NCBI GenBank assembly: GCA_022496205.1
Contig: WTXD01000004.1
Coordinates: 372,001 to 436,000, forward strand
Reading direction: 5' to 3'
DNA length: 64,000 nucleotides
Source: Gloeopeniophorella convolvens
Lineage: Eukaryota; Basidiomycota; Agaricomycetes; Russulales
The position numbers and the translations under genes are program-made. Below, in pieces: positions 22,165 through 34,152 of the stretch (its first letter is position 1; each line of letters begins with the position of its first letter). Under the pieces are notes generated by a model. It saw nothing but the letters and a program-made list of their open reading frames with translations, did no database searches and was not told the DNA's origin.

Positions 22165-23788
22165 ATGCAGTCCAATACTAACATTTTTCATAGCATAAAT
22201 GCGCTCTTGCAACAAGTGCAGAGCACTCAATCGGCGACAGCGCCCCCATCTGCTCTTCTCCCTCAGATTGCCTCACTACAGCACCATCTACAGGCTCCCG
22301 ACCAGAACGCCATACCACAAGCGAGCTTCAACGCACTAGTACCCATCCAGCAACAGATGTCGCAGCCGCCTTCCGGCACCTCCGTACTACCTACGCAGCT
22401 GCTCTCTGATGCTCTCAGAGTGATTGTACCGGTCGGGCAATCTGCCAACGACGAGCAGCTCCTGGTGATGGCCATCTTCTTCGGCCTGAGTCAGGGTCTC
22501 AATCATAAAGTAGCCATTGAGACATTACACGGTGTGCGTTTCCCTCCTTACACTGCTGGTGTAATTCCTGAAGCACGGAAGTAGGTCAACAACCACGCTG
22601 CCAACCTTTGGAAGGACTACTACCTTGAAAATAAGTCACGCATAGACGAGATGGTCGATCAGTTACAGTCGCAGCCGAAGACCGCCAAGAAGCCAGTGAG
22701 ATTTGACGTACCTGGCCCGTCATCCACACCAGAGACGGTCAAGACAAAGAACGAGCGACCAGCCAGCACGAGCCAGCCGTCTACTCGGTTTGATCCTGGC
22801 CCCTCTGAGAATCGCGTTGCCTCCACTAGCAGGAGCCCCCGCACAGCGAGGACATCGAAGAATCGTGCATCGTCCCGGCGCGTGGACCTCCCTCTCCCCC
22901 CGCCCCCCGAAAAAGAACCAACACCTCCCACAAAGGTCGTCAAATCACCCAGAGGGCATCTCTTCACTGTCGACGATAAAAAGTACTTTGCAAAATTCAT
23001 CTCTTGGCAATTGCACATCGACCCCTCGCTCACGAAGAGCGAGCTCATTGAAATGCTCGGGGAGAAGGCACGTCGATAGCTATATCATAAACATAATCTC
23101 AGCAGAACCTGACTGAGGACTCTTAGGTTCCTCACCACTCAGCGATGTCTTGGCGCAGGTACTGGTGTCGAGATCCGCTGGCCGACAGGCTGATGAAGGC
23201 TGCACAAGGCGAGATGGATTCTGAGGAACGAGATGAGCGCCTTGGCGACGGTGTCAGCGAAGAAGAGGAAGTGGACGAGGAGGACGATGATCCCGATGAT
23301 ACAACCTCGACCGACTCCGGTGAGGAGGAAGACGGAACGATCGCAGGAGTGGCTGGCAGCTCCTTTCGAAGCAACGAGATAAAGGAAATGGCCAGACATA
23401 TCGCAAAGCACGACGCAGAGCAGTGGGCCACTATGTCGCATAAGCAAAGATGGTATCCTTATCATGAAGAGGTGCGCAGTTTTACGCTGCTACGTACAAT
23501 TTTCTCAGATAGAACACAATGCCGCACAGCACCCCGGTCGCACTGACAGGGCCTACACTGAAAAGTACCGCCATATCGAGCCAAGTACGTATCGGCGTGA
23601 AATTCATGTTGTTCAGAGAGTTGACCCCACGATCAGAGCTTTTAAGAATGGCCGAACGTTACAGAAGACGCGAACGGAGGGCGCTCGAGTTGGAGACGCA
23701 ACGCGGAAGGCCGTCTTGGGCTGGCGGCGGACGCAAACGTCGGGTGTCCGCGCATGACGGTAGCGAAAAACGAGTTCGGATGCGATAG
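22165..23788 (+). CDS. Basidiomycete Myb/SANT-like nuclear protein
   Basis: No named function. The N-terminal region (MQSNTNIFHSINALLQQV) is Gln-rich, followed by a helical block LSQGLNHKVAIETLHG joined over an intron to VNNHAANLWKDYYLENK. The intron removes an apparent in-frame TAG at 22582. A Pro/Ser/Arg-rich linker follows, then a Myb/SANT-like domain: HLFTVDDKKYFAKFISWQL, LTKSELIEMLGEK, VPHHSAMSWRRYW. Next come an acidic stretch, a helix (EMARHIAKHDAEQW), and a basic tail with a bipartite-NLS look (GGRKRRVSAHDGSEKRVRMR). The intron at 23068-23126 needs a GC donor; the last intron is best placed at 23585-23636. The Rap1-type Myb resemblance is my inference. Confidence 0.7.
23068..23126 (+). 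other. GC-AG intron in the Myb-like gene
   Basis: 59 nt, donor AAG|GCACGT, acceptor CTCTTAG. It joins EMLGEK to VPHHSAMSW in frame. The nearby GT (GCAC|GTCG) gives the wrong phase with every acceptor I tried. Confidence 0.6.
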
Positions 23789-23999
23789 AGACTTAGCGGA
23801 TGATTGGGCGTGTTGTGTGTGTGTATTACTCTTGCGGTGTAAGGCGATCTGAGGACGTGGAGAGGGCGTGTTTCCGCAAGTAATCGGGTAGCAGTGGGTT
23901 GGATGCGCGAGAGCTTAAATTGCTGCCCGCCGCCCCGGCACGTGCAAATCGATTGTTACCATCGACCTTGACCACGACCACCACGACCAACCCACTACC

Positions 24000-25657
24000 A
24001 TGGATGAAGAATACGACGTATGGTCTATGGTCTACCGTTCTATCTCTAGCTCAATCAGCCTAGGTCGTTGTTCTTGGCACCGGCTTGACCGAATGTATCT
24101 TGTCCGGGTTACTGTCGGTGGAGGGCAAGAAGGTCCTTCATATAGACAGGAACGACTACTACGGTGGCGACAGCGCAAGTCTTAACCTCACTCAGGTCCG
24201 AGCCAACCTTCAATGCCCATGCACGGTCTCTGATCCAAGCCCGCTTCACAGCTCTACAGGAAGTTCCGCCAAGATCAGTCTCCCCCCGCAGAGCTCGGTC
24301 GCGACAGGGATTACGCTGTGGACCTTGTGCCAAAGTTCATCATCGCATCCGGCGAGCTCACGAAAATTCTCGTGCACACTGATGTCACCCGCTACCTCGA
24401 GTTCAAGCAGATCGCCGGCAGCTTCGTCTACCGTGACGGCAAGATCTCCAAAGTCCCCAGCACTGAGATGGAGGCTGTTCGCAGCCCGTTGATGGGTCTA
24501 TTCGAGAAGCGTCGCGCAAAGAAATTCTTCGAGTTCTTGCAGGGCTGGAAGGATGAGGATCCTGCAACCCACCAAGGTCTGACCTCCTGTCTTGTTATCA
24601 GCGGCGCTGATCAGCCGTAACGATGACGTATAGGCATCAACCTCGACAAGGACACGATGAAGAGTGTTTACGAGAAATTCGGCTTGGAGCCTGGTACTCA
24701 AGACTTCATTGGCCACGCTATGGCTCTATACTTGGACGACGAGTGAGTATACCTCATCACAACCTGTTTCGGATCCTGACATCCGCCTCAGCTACATCGA
24801 TAAGCCCGCGCGCCCAGCCTACGAGCGCATTGTGCTCTACACTTCCTCCATGGCGCGCTACGGAAAGTCACCCTATATCTATCCACTCTACGGTCTCGGC
24901 GAGCTCCCGCAGTCGTTTGCGCGTCTCTCTGCTATCTATGGTGGCACCTACATGCTCGACAAGCAGATTGACGAGATTGTCACCGACGCGGATGGCAAGT
25001 TTGTCGGCGTGCGCAGCGGCAGCGAGACCGTCAAGGCCAAGCACGTCATCGGTGACCCGAGCTACTTCGGCGCTGGCAAGGAGGGCGGCAAGCTCCGCGT
25101 TGTGGAGGAAGGCAAGGTCGTCCGTGCGATCTGCATTCTCAAGCACCCCATCCCAGGCACCGAGGATTCGGACAGTGTCCAGATCATCATCCCGCAGAAC
25201 CAGGTCAACAGGCGGAACGGTAACAATTATGGTTTTGAAAAAGTATACTCTCATCTAACATCCTATCATCTCAGATATCTATATTGCCATGGTCTCATCG
25301 ACACACAACGTCTGCGCGAAGGATGTCTATGTCGCCATCGTCAGTACGATTGTTGAGACAGACCGCCCCGAGCAGGAGATCGCGCCCGGTCTCCAGCTCC
25401 TCGGTCCTATTTACGACAAGTACAGGCACATCACTCATGTCCAGGTTCTATAGCTGACGCGTCTCGTCAGGTTTGTCTCGGTCACTCCTCTCTACACTCC
25501 CACTGCGGATGGCAAGGCAGACGGCATTTTCATCACCCGTTCGTACGACGCAACGAGCCACTTCGAGACGGTCGTCGAGGACGTCCAGGATGTCTGGAAG
25601 AGGGTCATAGGCAAGGACCTCGTTCTGAAGAAGCGTGAGGTTGAGGTTGAGCAGTGA
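24000..25657 (+). CDS. GDI1: Rab GDP-dissociation inhibitor
   Basis: Cytosolic protein that extracts and recycles GDP-bound prenylated Rab GTPases. It starts MDEEYD, then splices to [18 protein letters not shown], the FAD-like dinucleotide fold of the GDI/REP family. Next is [15 protein letters not shown], then [16 protein letters not shown] and [15 protein letters not shown]. The signature [20 protein letters not shown] is followed by GGTYMLDK. It ends KKREVEVEQ at 25657. Six or seven short introns are resolved by frame. Length (about 447 residues) matches the family. No geranylgeranyl-transferase or Mrs6/REP insert is seen, so GDI is preferred over REP. Identity is firm. Confidence 0.95.
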
Positions 25658-25912
25658 CGTACTCGCTCGCTACTGGGGGCAGTCTTCGTGCCAATCACAC
25701 CACCACCGGCCCTTCTGCCCAGTCCCATTCCCATCTCGCCTCGCCCATGTCCCGCTCGTTTATCAGGATTTAGCTGCAACACACAGAATTTGTACCATTT
25801 GCCCTTCGAATCGCACAGTTATCACGACGTCCCTTACTTTTGTCCGCCTTTAATAATCGGTTGCACGTATGAGCGAAGATGATTGCCCCGTGGCCGATTG
25901 ATCCGGGAATAC

Positions 25913-28900
25913 TCAGAAGAATGAACTCATGTCGAACTCGGGTACATGTACATCTTGCTTGGCGGTCTTAAGAAGGCTGCCCAAACCCGCTTTGCGCGCG
26001 AACAGATCGCCCTCCTCTTTGATCGTCTCCTTGATAAGCGGCGTCGGGTCCCCGCCAGGCAGCCCTGGCTCGGGCGACGCGCGGCGTGTCGGCGGTGCCG
26101 TCGACAGGTCCATGTCGATCATAATTGAGGAGTGACGGCGCAGCGCCGGCTCGAGCCCGAGCATTCTGCGCGCCGTTATGGGGCTCGAAGGCACGGTGGG
26201 TTGTATGGGGTCGTGCATCACTGTGGAGGGCCGATCGAATGACCACGACCTGACGAGGTCCAGCGCGAGAACATGACATCCTGAAAAGAGAGGGAACCCG
26301 ACGAATGAATGGAACGAAGTGGAACAGCCGCAGCGCCACTCACCCATCCTCGTGAAAACGCGCGCTATTTGCAGAACGAAGTTGAACTCTGTGCGACCCG
26401 AGATCTCACTGGTCCCTTTTGCGGCCTGGAGCGTCTTGGATTTAAGCTGTGAGAACAGGAGAGCCAGGCTGGGATCATCGTAGTGCGGGTTTCCGAACTC
26501 GGTAATCTGGACGTCCAGAGCGCCGGCGATATCTTGCAGGGGCGTCTGGCGTCGTCTATGAGCGCAACCCTTCAGCAAATCGAGAAGTCCGCGTACCACA
26601 AGGATCCGCACTGCGAGATCGCGGCGGTGTAGCAACCAGAACGCCCAGCTTCCCAGCCAGCGATTTCCCTCTCTGAATGCCAAAGGGATGACAGTCCCGT
26701 TGATGATTTCGCGCAGGACGGGCCCGTCGTCTCCTCCCTCTACGACGCGCGCCAGCGCAACGGCCAATTGAAAGTCCTCCAAATTCCGAAGGCAGACATT
26801 GACGGCGTCCTTGAGGCTGTCTCCTAAGAGGAAAAACGCAGCCGCGTACTCTGCGGTCGCTACATCAGCTGAGATCACAAGAGCTGACTGGTAGTGCTTA
26901 CCGAATCGGCGCTTGCTGAGCAAGGCGTAGGCGTTTTTGAGTGCGGCAGTTCGCCATCGTGGTTGAGTAAAATCGTTCGACATGAACTTTAGCATGGGCT
27001 GTTGTTCCTTGTGCCATGCGGCCTGTCGCCAGAGTCCGTGGACCAGCTTGTGCTTTCCTAAGGCGAAGTAGAACAAAGAACAGGCTACTGGATCACGAGC
27101 ATCTCCAGCCATGTACTCAGTTCGCGCAATGGCCTCCATGTGTGACCTCTGCGCAGTATCGGATTAGAATCGCTTGTGAAGGGACAGTTCGTGCGCACCA
27201 TGGATTCAGTGGAGTTGAGCCAAATGAACACGCCCAGAGCACGAGCATCACTCCAAGTCATCCTGCCTTGGCACGCTGCTACTGAGGCTGATAGCAACAG
27301 TCCCTGAGTCTCGCTGTGGAACGCCCATATGATGTCCCGATATCGCAACCTCGCACGCCATCCCGTTTGGCGGATGACGGCACCTTTGGACTCTGGACTG
27401 CTTGGCGCAGAAGCTCGTTCGTTTAAGATGTAGAATGAGCGCATTGAGATGAGGTATCTGAAGCCATTGGCATCGAGAGCCCGCCGAGAGTCGTCAGCCT
27501 GAGGGATTGATAAATCAGAATATGGAGGTGCTATAAATTTCATACGAACCTCAAGCATGGCTTGAATTAGCACCAAGAGAATTGCATGCTCATTTGGTGT
27601 TAAGTGAGGCAAAGGATCCGCCTCCAAGTGACTTATTAAGCGCTCGACCAGCGCTCGAGAGAAGCCCTCGTCATCTGGCCTGTTCCGGATTAGCACACAT
27701 GCCGCAAACTGCGATTGAAAACCCACTCATCACTCTCATTTGGACCTACGAATAACGAAGAGTACTGTCTTCTGTGAGCATTTGCAGCCTGCGGGATTAA
27801 TGAGCGGAGCTGGGATTTTAGGTATGGGAACCTACAGGGCCCGTCATCCGGTTCTTCCTCAGGTAATGGTCGACAGGAACAGAGGTGGACGCGAACGTAT
27901 CGCTCTGAAGCTGGTGCATCCTTTCCATATCGCGCGACAAATTGACGAGTATCTCCTTGACCAACTCGAACTTATCTACATGCTGTTAGCGAGTGCCGCA
28001 GTACAGGCTCTATAAGATCAGGAACACTGACCCCATAATAGGCACTGTAGTAGCATTTGTGGATGGTAGTCTGGGAGAGGCCCGTTGAGCCTCGCGACAT
28101 GCTCGAAAAGGCCTTCCTCAATTCTCCCATTCTCGGGTTCGCGAGACGGACCATACAAGCACATGTGATGACCTGAACCGACGAGCAAGGACCCGTAAGC
28201 CAGCCAAATGGAGTCGCTGATCGGATGCGGAAGTAGACTAGAACAAACATGTGTAGCTCAATAAGCGCCCAAGATTGCGTAGGACCCTAGACCAACCTTC
28301 CAATGTCGATGACCTTGATGATCCCCCAACCTGGGCCTTCATCGAAGTATGTCATCCGTTGCTGGCAAAGAATCTCAACACGGTACGCGAAGCCAACAGC
28401 AAGAATAGACTGATTGTCCGGGGTTGAGCTCCAGTCAAGGTCATTCACTCGGTCAGCTGAGCTCAAAGTCGCTGTGTACTCCAATCCCGAAGAGAACTCA
28501 GACTCTTGAGAGTCCCAGATTGTGAGCTCTTCCCCGTCAGCCTGTGGGACGACTGCGAGAGTATATGAAACTTCACGTGGTATTCGTACAGGAAGAACAC
28601 GTACTGAGGACAGTTTTCTTCGCGGAACTGCATCGTGCCATGCTAATGTTTGTCTTGCCAGTACGCACCCTTCCGGTGCGCCGCCAGCCTTTCCCATTCT
28701 CGTCAGGAACCCAGAAGGCCAGCTCACCCTCCTCGCTGACACTGAGGAGGACATCATGCTCGACATCACGGCTCGAAGTCCATCCCATGGGGTCGACGGG
28801 GATGATGAATACTGCGGGGGATGACAGAGGTAGTGTTGTCTGAGATACCAGAGAAAGTGAAGGAGATGACCCGCTGATGGCATGGATGTGACATATCACA

Positions 28901-30900
28901 GGTGTTGGGTCTTCCGTGATGGCATATATGCATTCATATAACCCAACTTTACGCGGCGGGAGGGAAAAGAGTGATGATGCAGAAGAAAGAGATAATGTGA
29001 CCTCGGGGCTCGAGTGCAATGTGAGAATATTGGTCGCGTTGGAAAACGTTGCAAAGGACAGGCCTGTAAAGACGTAAGCGTACGCGGGGCGCTCTATTTC
29101 ATGTGATACTGACCCCCGTTCAGCACGACAACATGATCCGCTGTTGACCACTGGCCTGCACGCTGGAGCCCTGTGCCGAAATCGCGTAGTATCCACGCCT
29201 CTCCACCTGTTTCACGCACGACGGCTAGCCCTGCGCCATCAGGTGTGCGCACGAACCGCCTGATATGTGATTGATCAAGAAAAGGGTAATCCAGAACACG
29301 ACTCCGCAAGACGAGGCCGTTAGGCTGAGAATCAAAGAAACTCAAAGGCTCAAGCGCGTGCACAGAGAGCGGGGTGGTTGAAACGAGTGTCAAGGTGCTC
29401 TTTGTGGAACCAGGTACGGCGTAGACATGAGTAGGTGCGTGAGGAACGGCGATGGGGACGTTCTGGAGAAGCGTGAACTGCTTGAGAAGACTCGGAGGCC
29501 TGTGATCGACGTTCTGAGAAAGGATGAGGCTGGTGAAGTGGAACCGCAGATAAGGTACTTGCTGCAACAGCTCGAACAGTCAAAGTGCCATCAGGAAGGA
29601 CCTGCATGAACATATCCCACCCGCCGTCTTTGATATCTTTGATTCTTCGGACTTTCACGTCATCTGCGTCAGTTGAGTTCGCGATGATGACCGCGAGCAC
29701 ACTTCCAAAGGTTTCTCGATCCAGAGGAAAAACACTAGCAACAAGATCTTGCGTCCCTTTTTGAGACGGTCGCAGAGGTATTGACGAGTAGAGATCTATG
29801 TTCGCATGCAGTTGTAGGTGTTGTGGCGAGTCTAACACGGGGATGAAGATGCGGAGTGTGGCATCAGAGGTGACGGTGTATAGAATTAGATCATCTCTGA
29901 CGAAAGGGTCAGTACGAATCGTGTCTGAGCGTCGACAGTTACCCGCCTACTAGAAGCTTGTGCAGATCGCCACATGATATTTGTAACAGGTCGAGGGTGG
30001 GGAATCGCCTGTATCAGCCGGCCGGACGTCGTAAGGATAACCCCGACTTTCTTGGCTTGCTATGCATTGGTGGCTGAATGAGAATGCGACAAGCTGAACG
30101 TAAGCGCATACCTCAGAGACAGTTGCTATGTACATCAAGGAGGGGGAGAAGTGTACGGATGACGACTCCCGTACTCTGCCAAGGATATGCGAGAGTTTTT
30201 GGAGAGATAGCACATGCATGCGCACCTGCAGGTCCATTTGGAGGACCAGCTCGGAAGATCGTTCTCCATAACCAGGGTGTACACCGATACCGTCGACTTT
30301 GTCGCGATGGCCAGCAGACCTAGCAGGGATTAGCCGGCGGAAGCACGATACGGCGAGACTTGGGCACCAGATCTGCAGTCGAGCGCGGTAATTTGCTCGC
30401 CATTAGGATGAAGGAGAGACGAATGGACGAGCCAGGTGCGAGCATTCACTCCGGAGAGACTCCAAACGGCGAGACGCGGGCCGGAAGCCGCCACCACCTG
30501 CGAGCGGGGCGCGCGTGTTAGCGGATGGTTTACCGAGCCTGAGGTGAAAGGAGATGCCTACAAGTTTCAGAGCGGAATCGACAGCAAGGGATGTGATGCG
30601 AGTGCTAGCATGATCGCGACCGGGGAAGACTTGAGCGAACGCTAATGCACGAACAAGGTGGAGAGAGGTAGCGTCGAGGATGACGACGGAGTCGGCGGAT
30701 GGATAAAGCTGGGAAGATAGATGAGACGGGGCCGAGGGTGCGTGGAAAGCGACTGACGAGGAGAGATTCTGTGGGAAGAGGAAAGAAGTGGAGGGCGTCG
30801 GATGGTGAGCCGACGAAAGGGCGGAGGAGGTCGAGCATGTGTGTGAGGCTCGGTGAGCCTGGGTGAGCGAGACCAAGCAGCCGGCGGGGCTCAGGGGCAC
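25913..30900 (-). CDS. RAV1: Rav1, RAVE complex subunit (V-ATPase assembly)
   Basis: Rabconnectin-family scaffold that promotes V1-V0 reassembly. The N-terminal part is a WD40 propeller (SADSVVILDATSLHLVRALA, ASGPRLAVWSLSGVNARTW, ITALDCRSGA), continued by beta-strand exons through 28.3 kb. The C-terminal Rav1p domain is the clearest part: EYMAGDARDPVACSLFYFAL, GKHKLVHGLWRQAAWHKEQ, then NDFTQPRWRTAALKNAYAL, EDFQLAVALARVVEG and GSWAFWLLHRRDLAVRILV. After an intron it ends FTRMGCHVLALDLVRSWSF and a disordered tail closing MSSFF at 25913. The start is uncertain: 30900 (single frame into the WD40 part) or the Met at 30838, which lies in another frame and would need an extra splice. Many introns, not all resolved. 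Confidence 0.85.
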
Positions 30901-31034
30901 GCGATGACACGGCTTGAAGCGCGCTCACGTATACACCCGCATATACACGCGTCATGTCCCCACCGGTCCTGTTTGCTTAAGTACGCCCACACACTCCTCC
31001 CCGCGCGGCTTCCTCAGTCCGCAGTCATCCACAC
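30901..31034. promoter_or_regulatory. Compact divergent promoter
   Basis: Only 134 bp separate the proposed starts of Rav1 (minus) and the fasciclin gene (plus), so the promoters must overlap. The FAS1 side is pyrimidine-rich directly before the ATG. No specific site recognised. Confidence 0.4.
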
Positions 31035-33825
31035 ATGTTCCTCTCCCTCATCCCCCTCTCCCTTCTTGCCGTCCTTCCCTTCTCTCTCGCTGTCTCTCCC
31101 GCCCAGTCCCACTTCCGCCCTCCCCCCACAGGCGCGTTCTCCTCAACGCTTGTCGACAAACTCTCAGATGACGAGGACTACACCACCCTCCTCGTCCTTC
31201 TCCAACGTGCTAAACTCATCCCCACCCTGAACAGACTCAATGGCAGCACGTTCTTCGCTCCAACCAACGATGCGATCCACCGTCATTCCTCTCTCTCTCG
31301 CTTCCTCTCTCTCACAGGCGACAATGTACACGAACAGCTTCGCCAGGAACTATTCTATCATCTTCTTAACTATTCTATTGTCCTCCCTGAACCAGAGGAT
31401 CATAATATCCTCGTGACAAAGACCCTTCACTTTCCTCGCGACCATGCCGAGCCACCGTCCGAGGACCCTCCTCCGTCTCCTCCATGGCTCCCAATTCCTG
31501 GTGGCTCTCTTGGAGGTGAATCGCAGCGGCTTCGGGTCAGCCATCGAAGCGGTCACGTCCGCGTCGGCGTGGACGCGTTTGGAAAGGGCGGTGCCAAGGT
31601 CATTAAAAAGGCCGTTGAAGCTGCCAACGGCCTTCTTGTCGGCATTGACACTGTCTTGACTGTGCCTCCAAGCCTAGGTGTGTAGCACGCAGCCATATCT
31701 CATGCACGTGTTTGACCCCGTATAGCGGACGTTGTCTCCACACATCCTTCTACGGCCTACTTTCACAGGATTCTGACCCCAGAGGTTCTCGAACGCCTCA
31801 ACAAGACGGCAGAGCTGACCCTGTTTGTTCCTGTGGATTCAGCTTGGAATGATCTCCACCCGATCGAGAAGCTCTATCTTGAGAGCGAGTTCGCCGCGAA
31901 CGACCTGCTGCGCATCTTTGAAATGCATGCCGTTGCACAGAATGGCGTCAACTGGTCCGAATCGTTCAATCCCGCCATCAACTGCAAGTACCTCCCCCCA
32001 GCCGTCTGCTCCAACCGTTCTGACCTGACTGTAGTGACTACAATCAACGGGCAGCAGCTAGATGTCGTCACTGCGCCGGACAAGGTCCTAATCTCGAGCG
32101 CCGAGCTTGTGGAGCCCGATGTATATGCGTCCAATGGTGTCATGCACACAGTCTCGTCTCTCCTCATTCCTGAAGGCGCACTGCAGCTCACGCCAGAGAA
32201 GTACCTCCTGACGTTGAACTGCACGAGCTTCATATCTATGATTCACTCCGTCGAACTCACTCATCTCATCAATGATACCGACGCCGAATACACAATTTTG
32301 GCTCCGCAAGACGATGTAATCTCTGCATTTGGGGACGAACAACTACCGGAGAAGGGTAGCGATGAACTGAAGAGGATGCTGAAGTACCATTTCCTACCTG
32401 GCCGATGGACACAGAAGTCTTTGAAAGACGGTCTACTTATTGAGACAGAACTCGAAGAGCCCGGCTTGAATGGAAGACCGCAGGTGTTGGAAGCTTCCGT
32501 TAGCTCACGCAGCAAGAGCTTGGCGGAGGTTTCGCCATCTATCAGCTTTGGTGGCGCCTCGACCATAGGGGAGCCCAGTGAGTCCCACCTCATCCCAGTT
32601 CTGCCACATTTCTGACTAGCCACTAGTCGAGGTTAACAACACTGTCATTTATTTCATCTCCAGGCCTCTAGTCCCTCCAGGTGACTCACTCCAGGTCGCT
32701 CTCCCCACTCTCGAGTTCTCTAGCTTCTTGGCAGCAATCTTTTCGGCTGATCTCGCGGATACCATCAAGACCAGCCCTCGCACAACACTCCTCGTCCCAC
32801 ACAATGACGCATTCAAGCGCCTGGGTCTCCTCGTTAGCGCCCATCTTCTGTCGCCCTCGGCCAAGATAGATCTCGAAAGCGTCATCTTGCACCACGTTAT
32901 TGACGACGTTGTGTATGCTCGAGATTTGCAGAATTCGTCAGCTCGGACATACCCGACATTAGAAGGATCGGATCTTCATGTAGAGCATGCCAAAAACGGC
33001 TCCATCACCCTGACTCCTAGCGGAGGATGGGCAGGCCTGAACGCAGGACTGGCTCCCTTGAACCTTTTGTCGGAGACGGGTGCTGTACACGAACTCTCAG
33101 ATCTTCTGATCCCGCGCTCGGTCCAACTTACGGTCGGGAAGCTGGCCAAGGCCGCGAAGGCTACCACGATGACGAACCTGATCATCAAGGCCGGCATGGA
33201 GTGGATACTCAACGGGACAGCCCCGCCCGCAGATTCACAATGGGCGCAGGATGGTGTCTCAGGCACTGGGTGGACCTTGCTCTGCCCTTCGGACGACGCG
33301 TTCAAGAAGATCAATATGACTCTACTGTACGCAGACAAAGAGACGATGCAACTCATCGTGGGTCAGCACCTTGTCGGCACTCCGAAGTCCTCAGACGTGT
33401 CAGGCGCACCGAATAACAATCGCCCACTGCGCTTCCGTGACTCCGACACGTACACGACGCTCATCTCGCCTCAATCCAATTATCGCGATATCGTGTTCCG
33501 CGAGGGGGAAGGCGGGGAGATTGTAGTTGGGATAAAGAATGCGCGTGGCACCGGAGGCAAAGGCGACTGGGCCAAGGTGGCGTCCTGGGGACGCGCCACG
33601 ACAGGCGGCGGCATGGGAGGTGTCATCCAGATCGACCGGCTACTGGTCCCCTATGCAGCGCCGTGGTGGATCGAGTATGGCGTACCAGTGGCTGTCGCGA
33701 TCCTTGGCGTGTTAGCGATTGGACTATTTTTCCTGGGGGTACGGAAGGTGTGGCGGTTAGACAGGAGCGAAGCGACATACGAGCCTGTCGGTGGATTCAG
33801 CCGGGAGGACGATGATGAATCGTAA
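31035..33825 (+). CDS. Five-repeat fasciclin (FAS1) membrane protein
   Basis: Secretory signal peptide (MFLSLIPLSLLAVLPFSLAV), then five FAS1-type repeats, recognised by the H1 motif TxFxPTxxA or its variants: STFFAPTNDAIHRH, LTLFVPVDSAWNDL, YTILAPQDDVISAF, TLLVPHNDAFKRLG and TLLCPSDDAFKKIN. The H2-type ending HxVSSLLIPEG is also visible. It has many N-glycosylation sequons. A C-terminal transmembrane segment (YGVPVAVAILGVLAIGLFFL) is followed by a short basic/acidic cytosolic tail ending REDDDES. Introns start near 31677 (restores LADVVSTHPS) and 32579 (restores PIEVNNTVIYF). The architecture resembles the yeast vacuolar FAS1 protein YLR001C. A role in adhesion or vacuole is inferred from the family. 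Confidence 0.88.
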
Positions 33826-34152
33826 TTGTATAGACTTTGCATAGTATATATCCACCAGTGTATGTTATATCCAAGTTATTATGCTCTGTGGGGAAGCCAA
33901 AGCGAGGCGAGGCGTCGAAGGAGAGAATTTAGGAAGCCGGTCGACTATTAGGCCGAGTTGAAAAGATGATCAGAGCGACACCTCCGGTTCCGGACTTTAG
34001 GTGGGCCGTGGTGTTAGATCGGGCTGCTATCACGCGCTTGTTACTGCACATATTATGACGCGCCCCCGGCCCGATGCCTCAACACAGCGCCCTCTCTGCT
34101 TTTCTCTTTCCCCCATACGGTTCGCCGCACCACACTTGCTAGCTAGGAAATC
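33826..34152. other. Intergenic region upstream of the carnitine carrier
   Basis: About 330 bases between two plus-strand genes. It must hold the FAS1 3' end and the promoter of the carrier gene. Nothing specific recognised. Confidence 0.4.

Noticed and set aside
22580..22585. In-frame TAG in the Myb-like gene, suggesting a pseudogene
   Set aside because: A normal intron (GGT|GTGCGT ... GAAGTAG) removes it and joins LHG to VNNHAANLW, so the gene is intact.
23589..23616. A 28-nt intron near the end of the Myb-like gene
   Set aside because: A 52-nt intron with a better donor (GTACGT, 23585-23636) gives the same downstream frame and keeps the basic tail.
1781..24000. CACGTG hexamers in several 5' flanks (1781, 8006, 14007, 23939)
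   Set aside because: The hexamer also occurs inside exons and introns, and the number is close to chance for a window of this size; no shared function links the genes.
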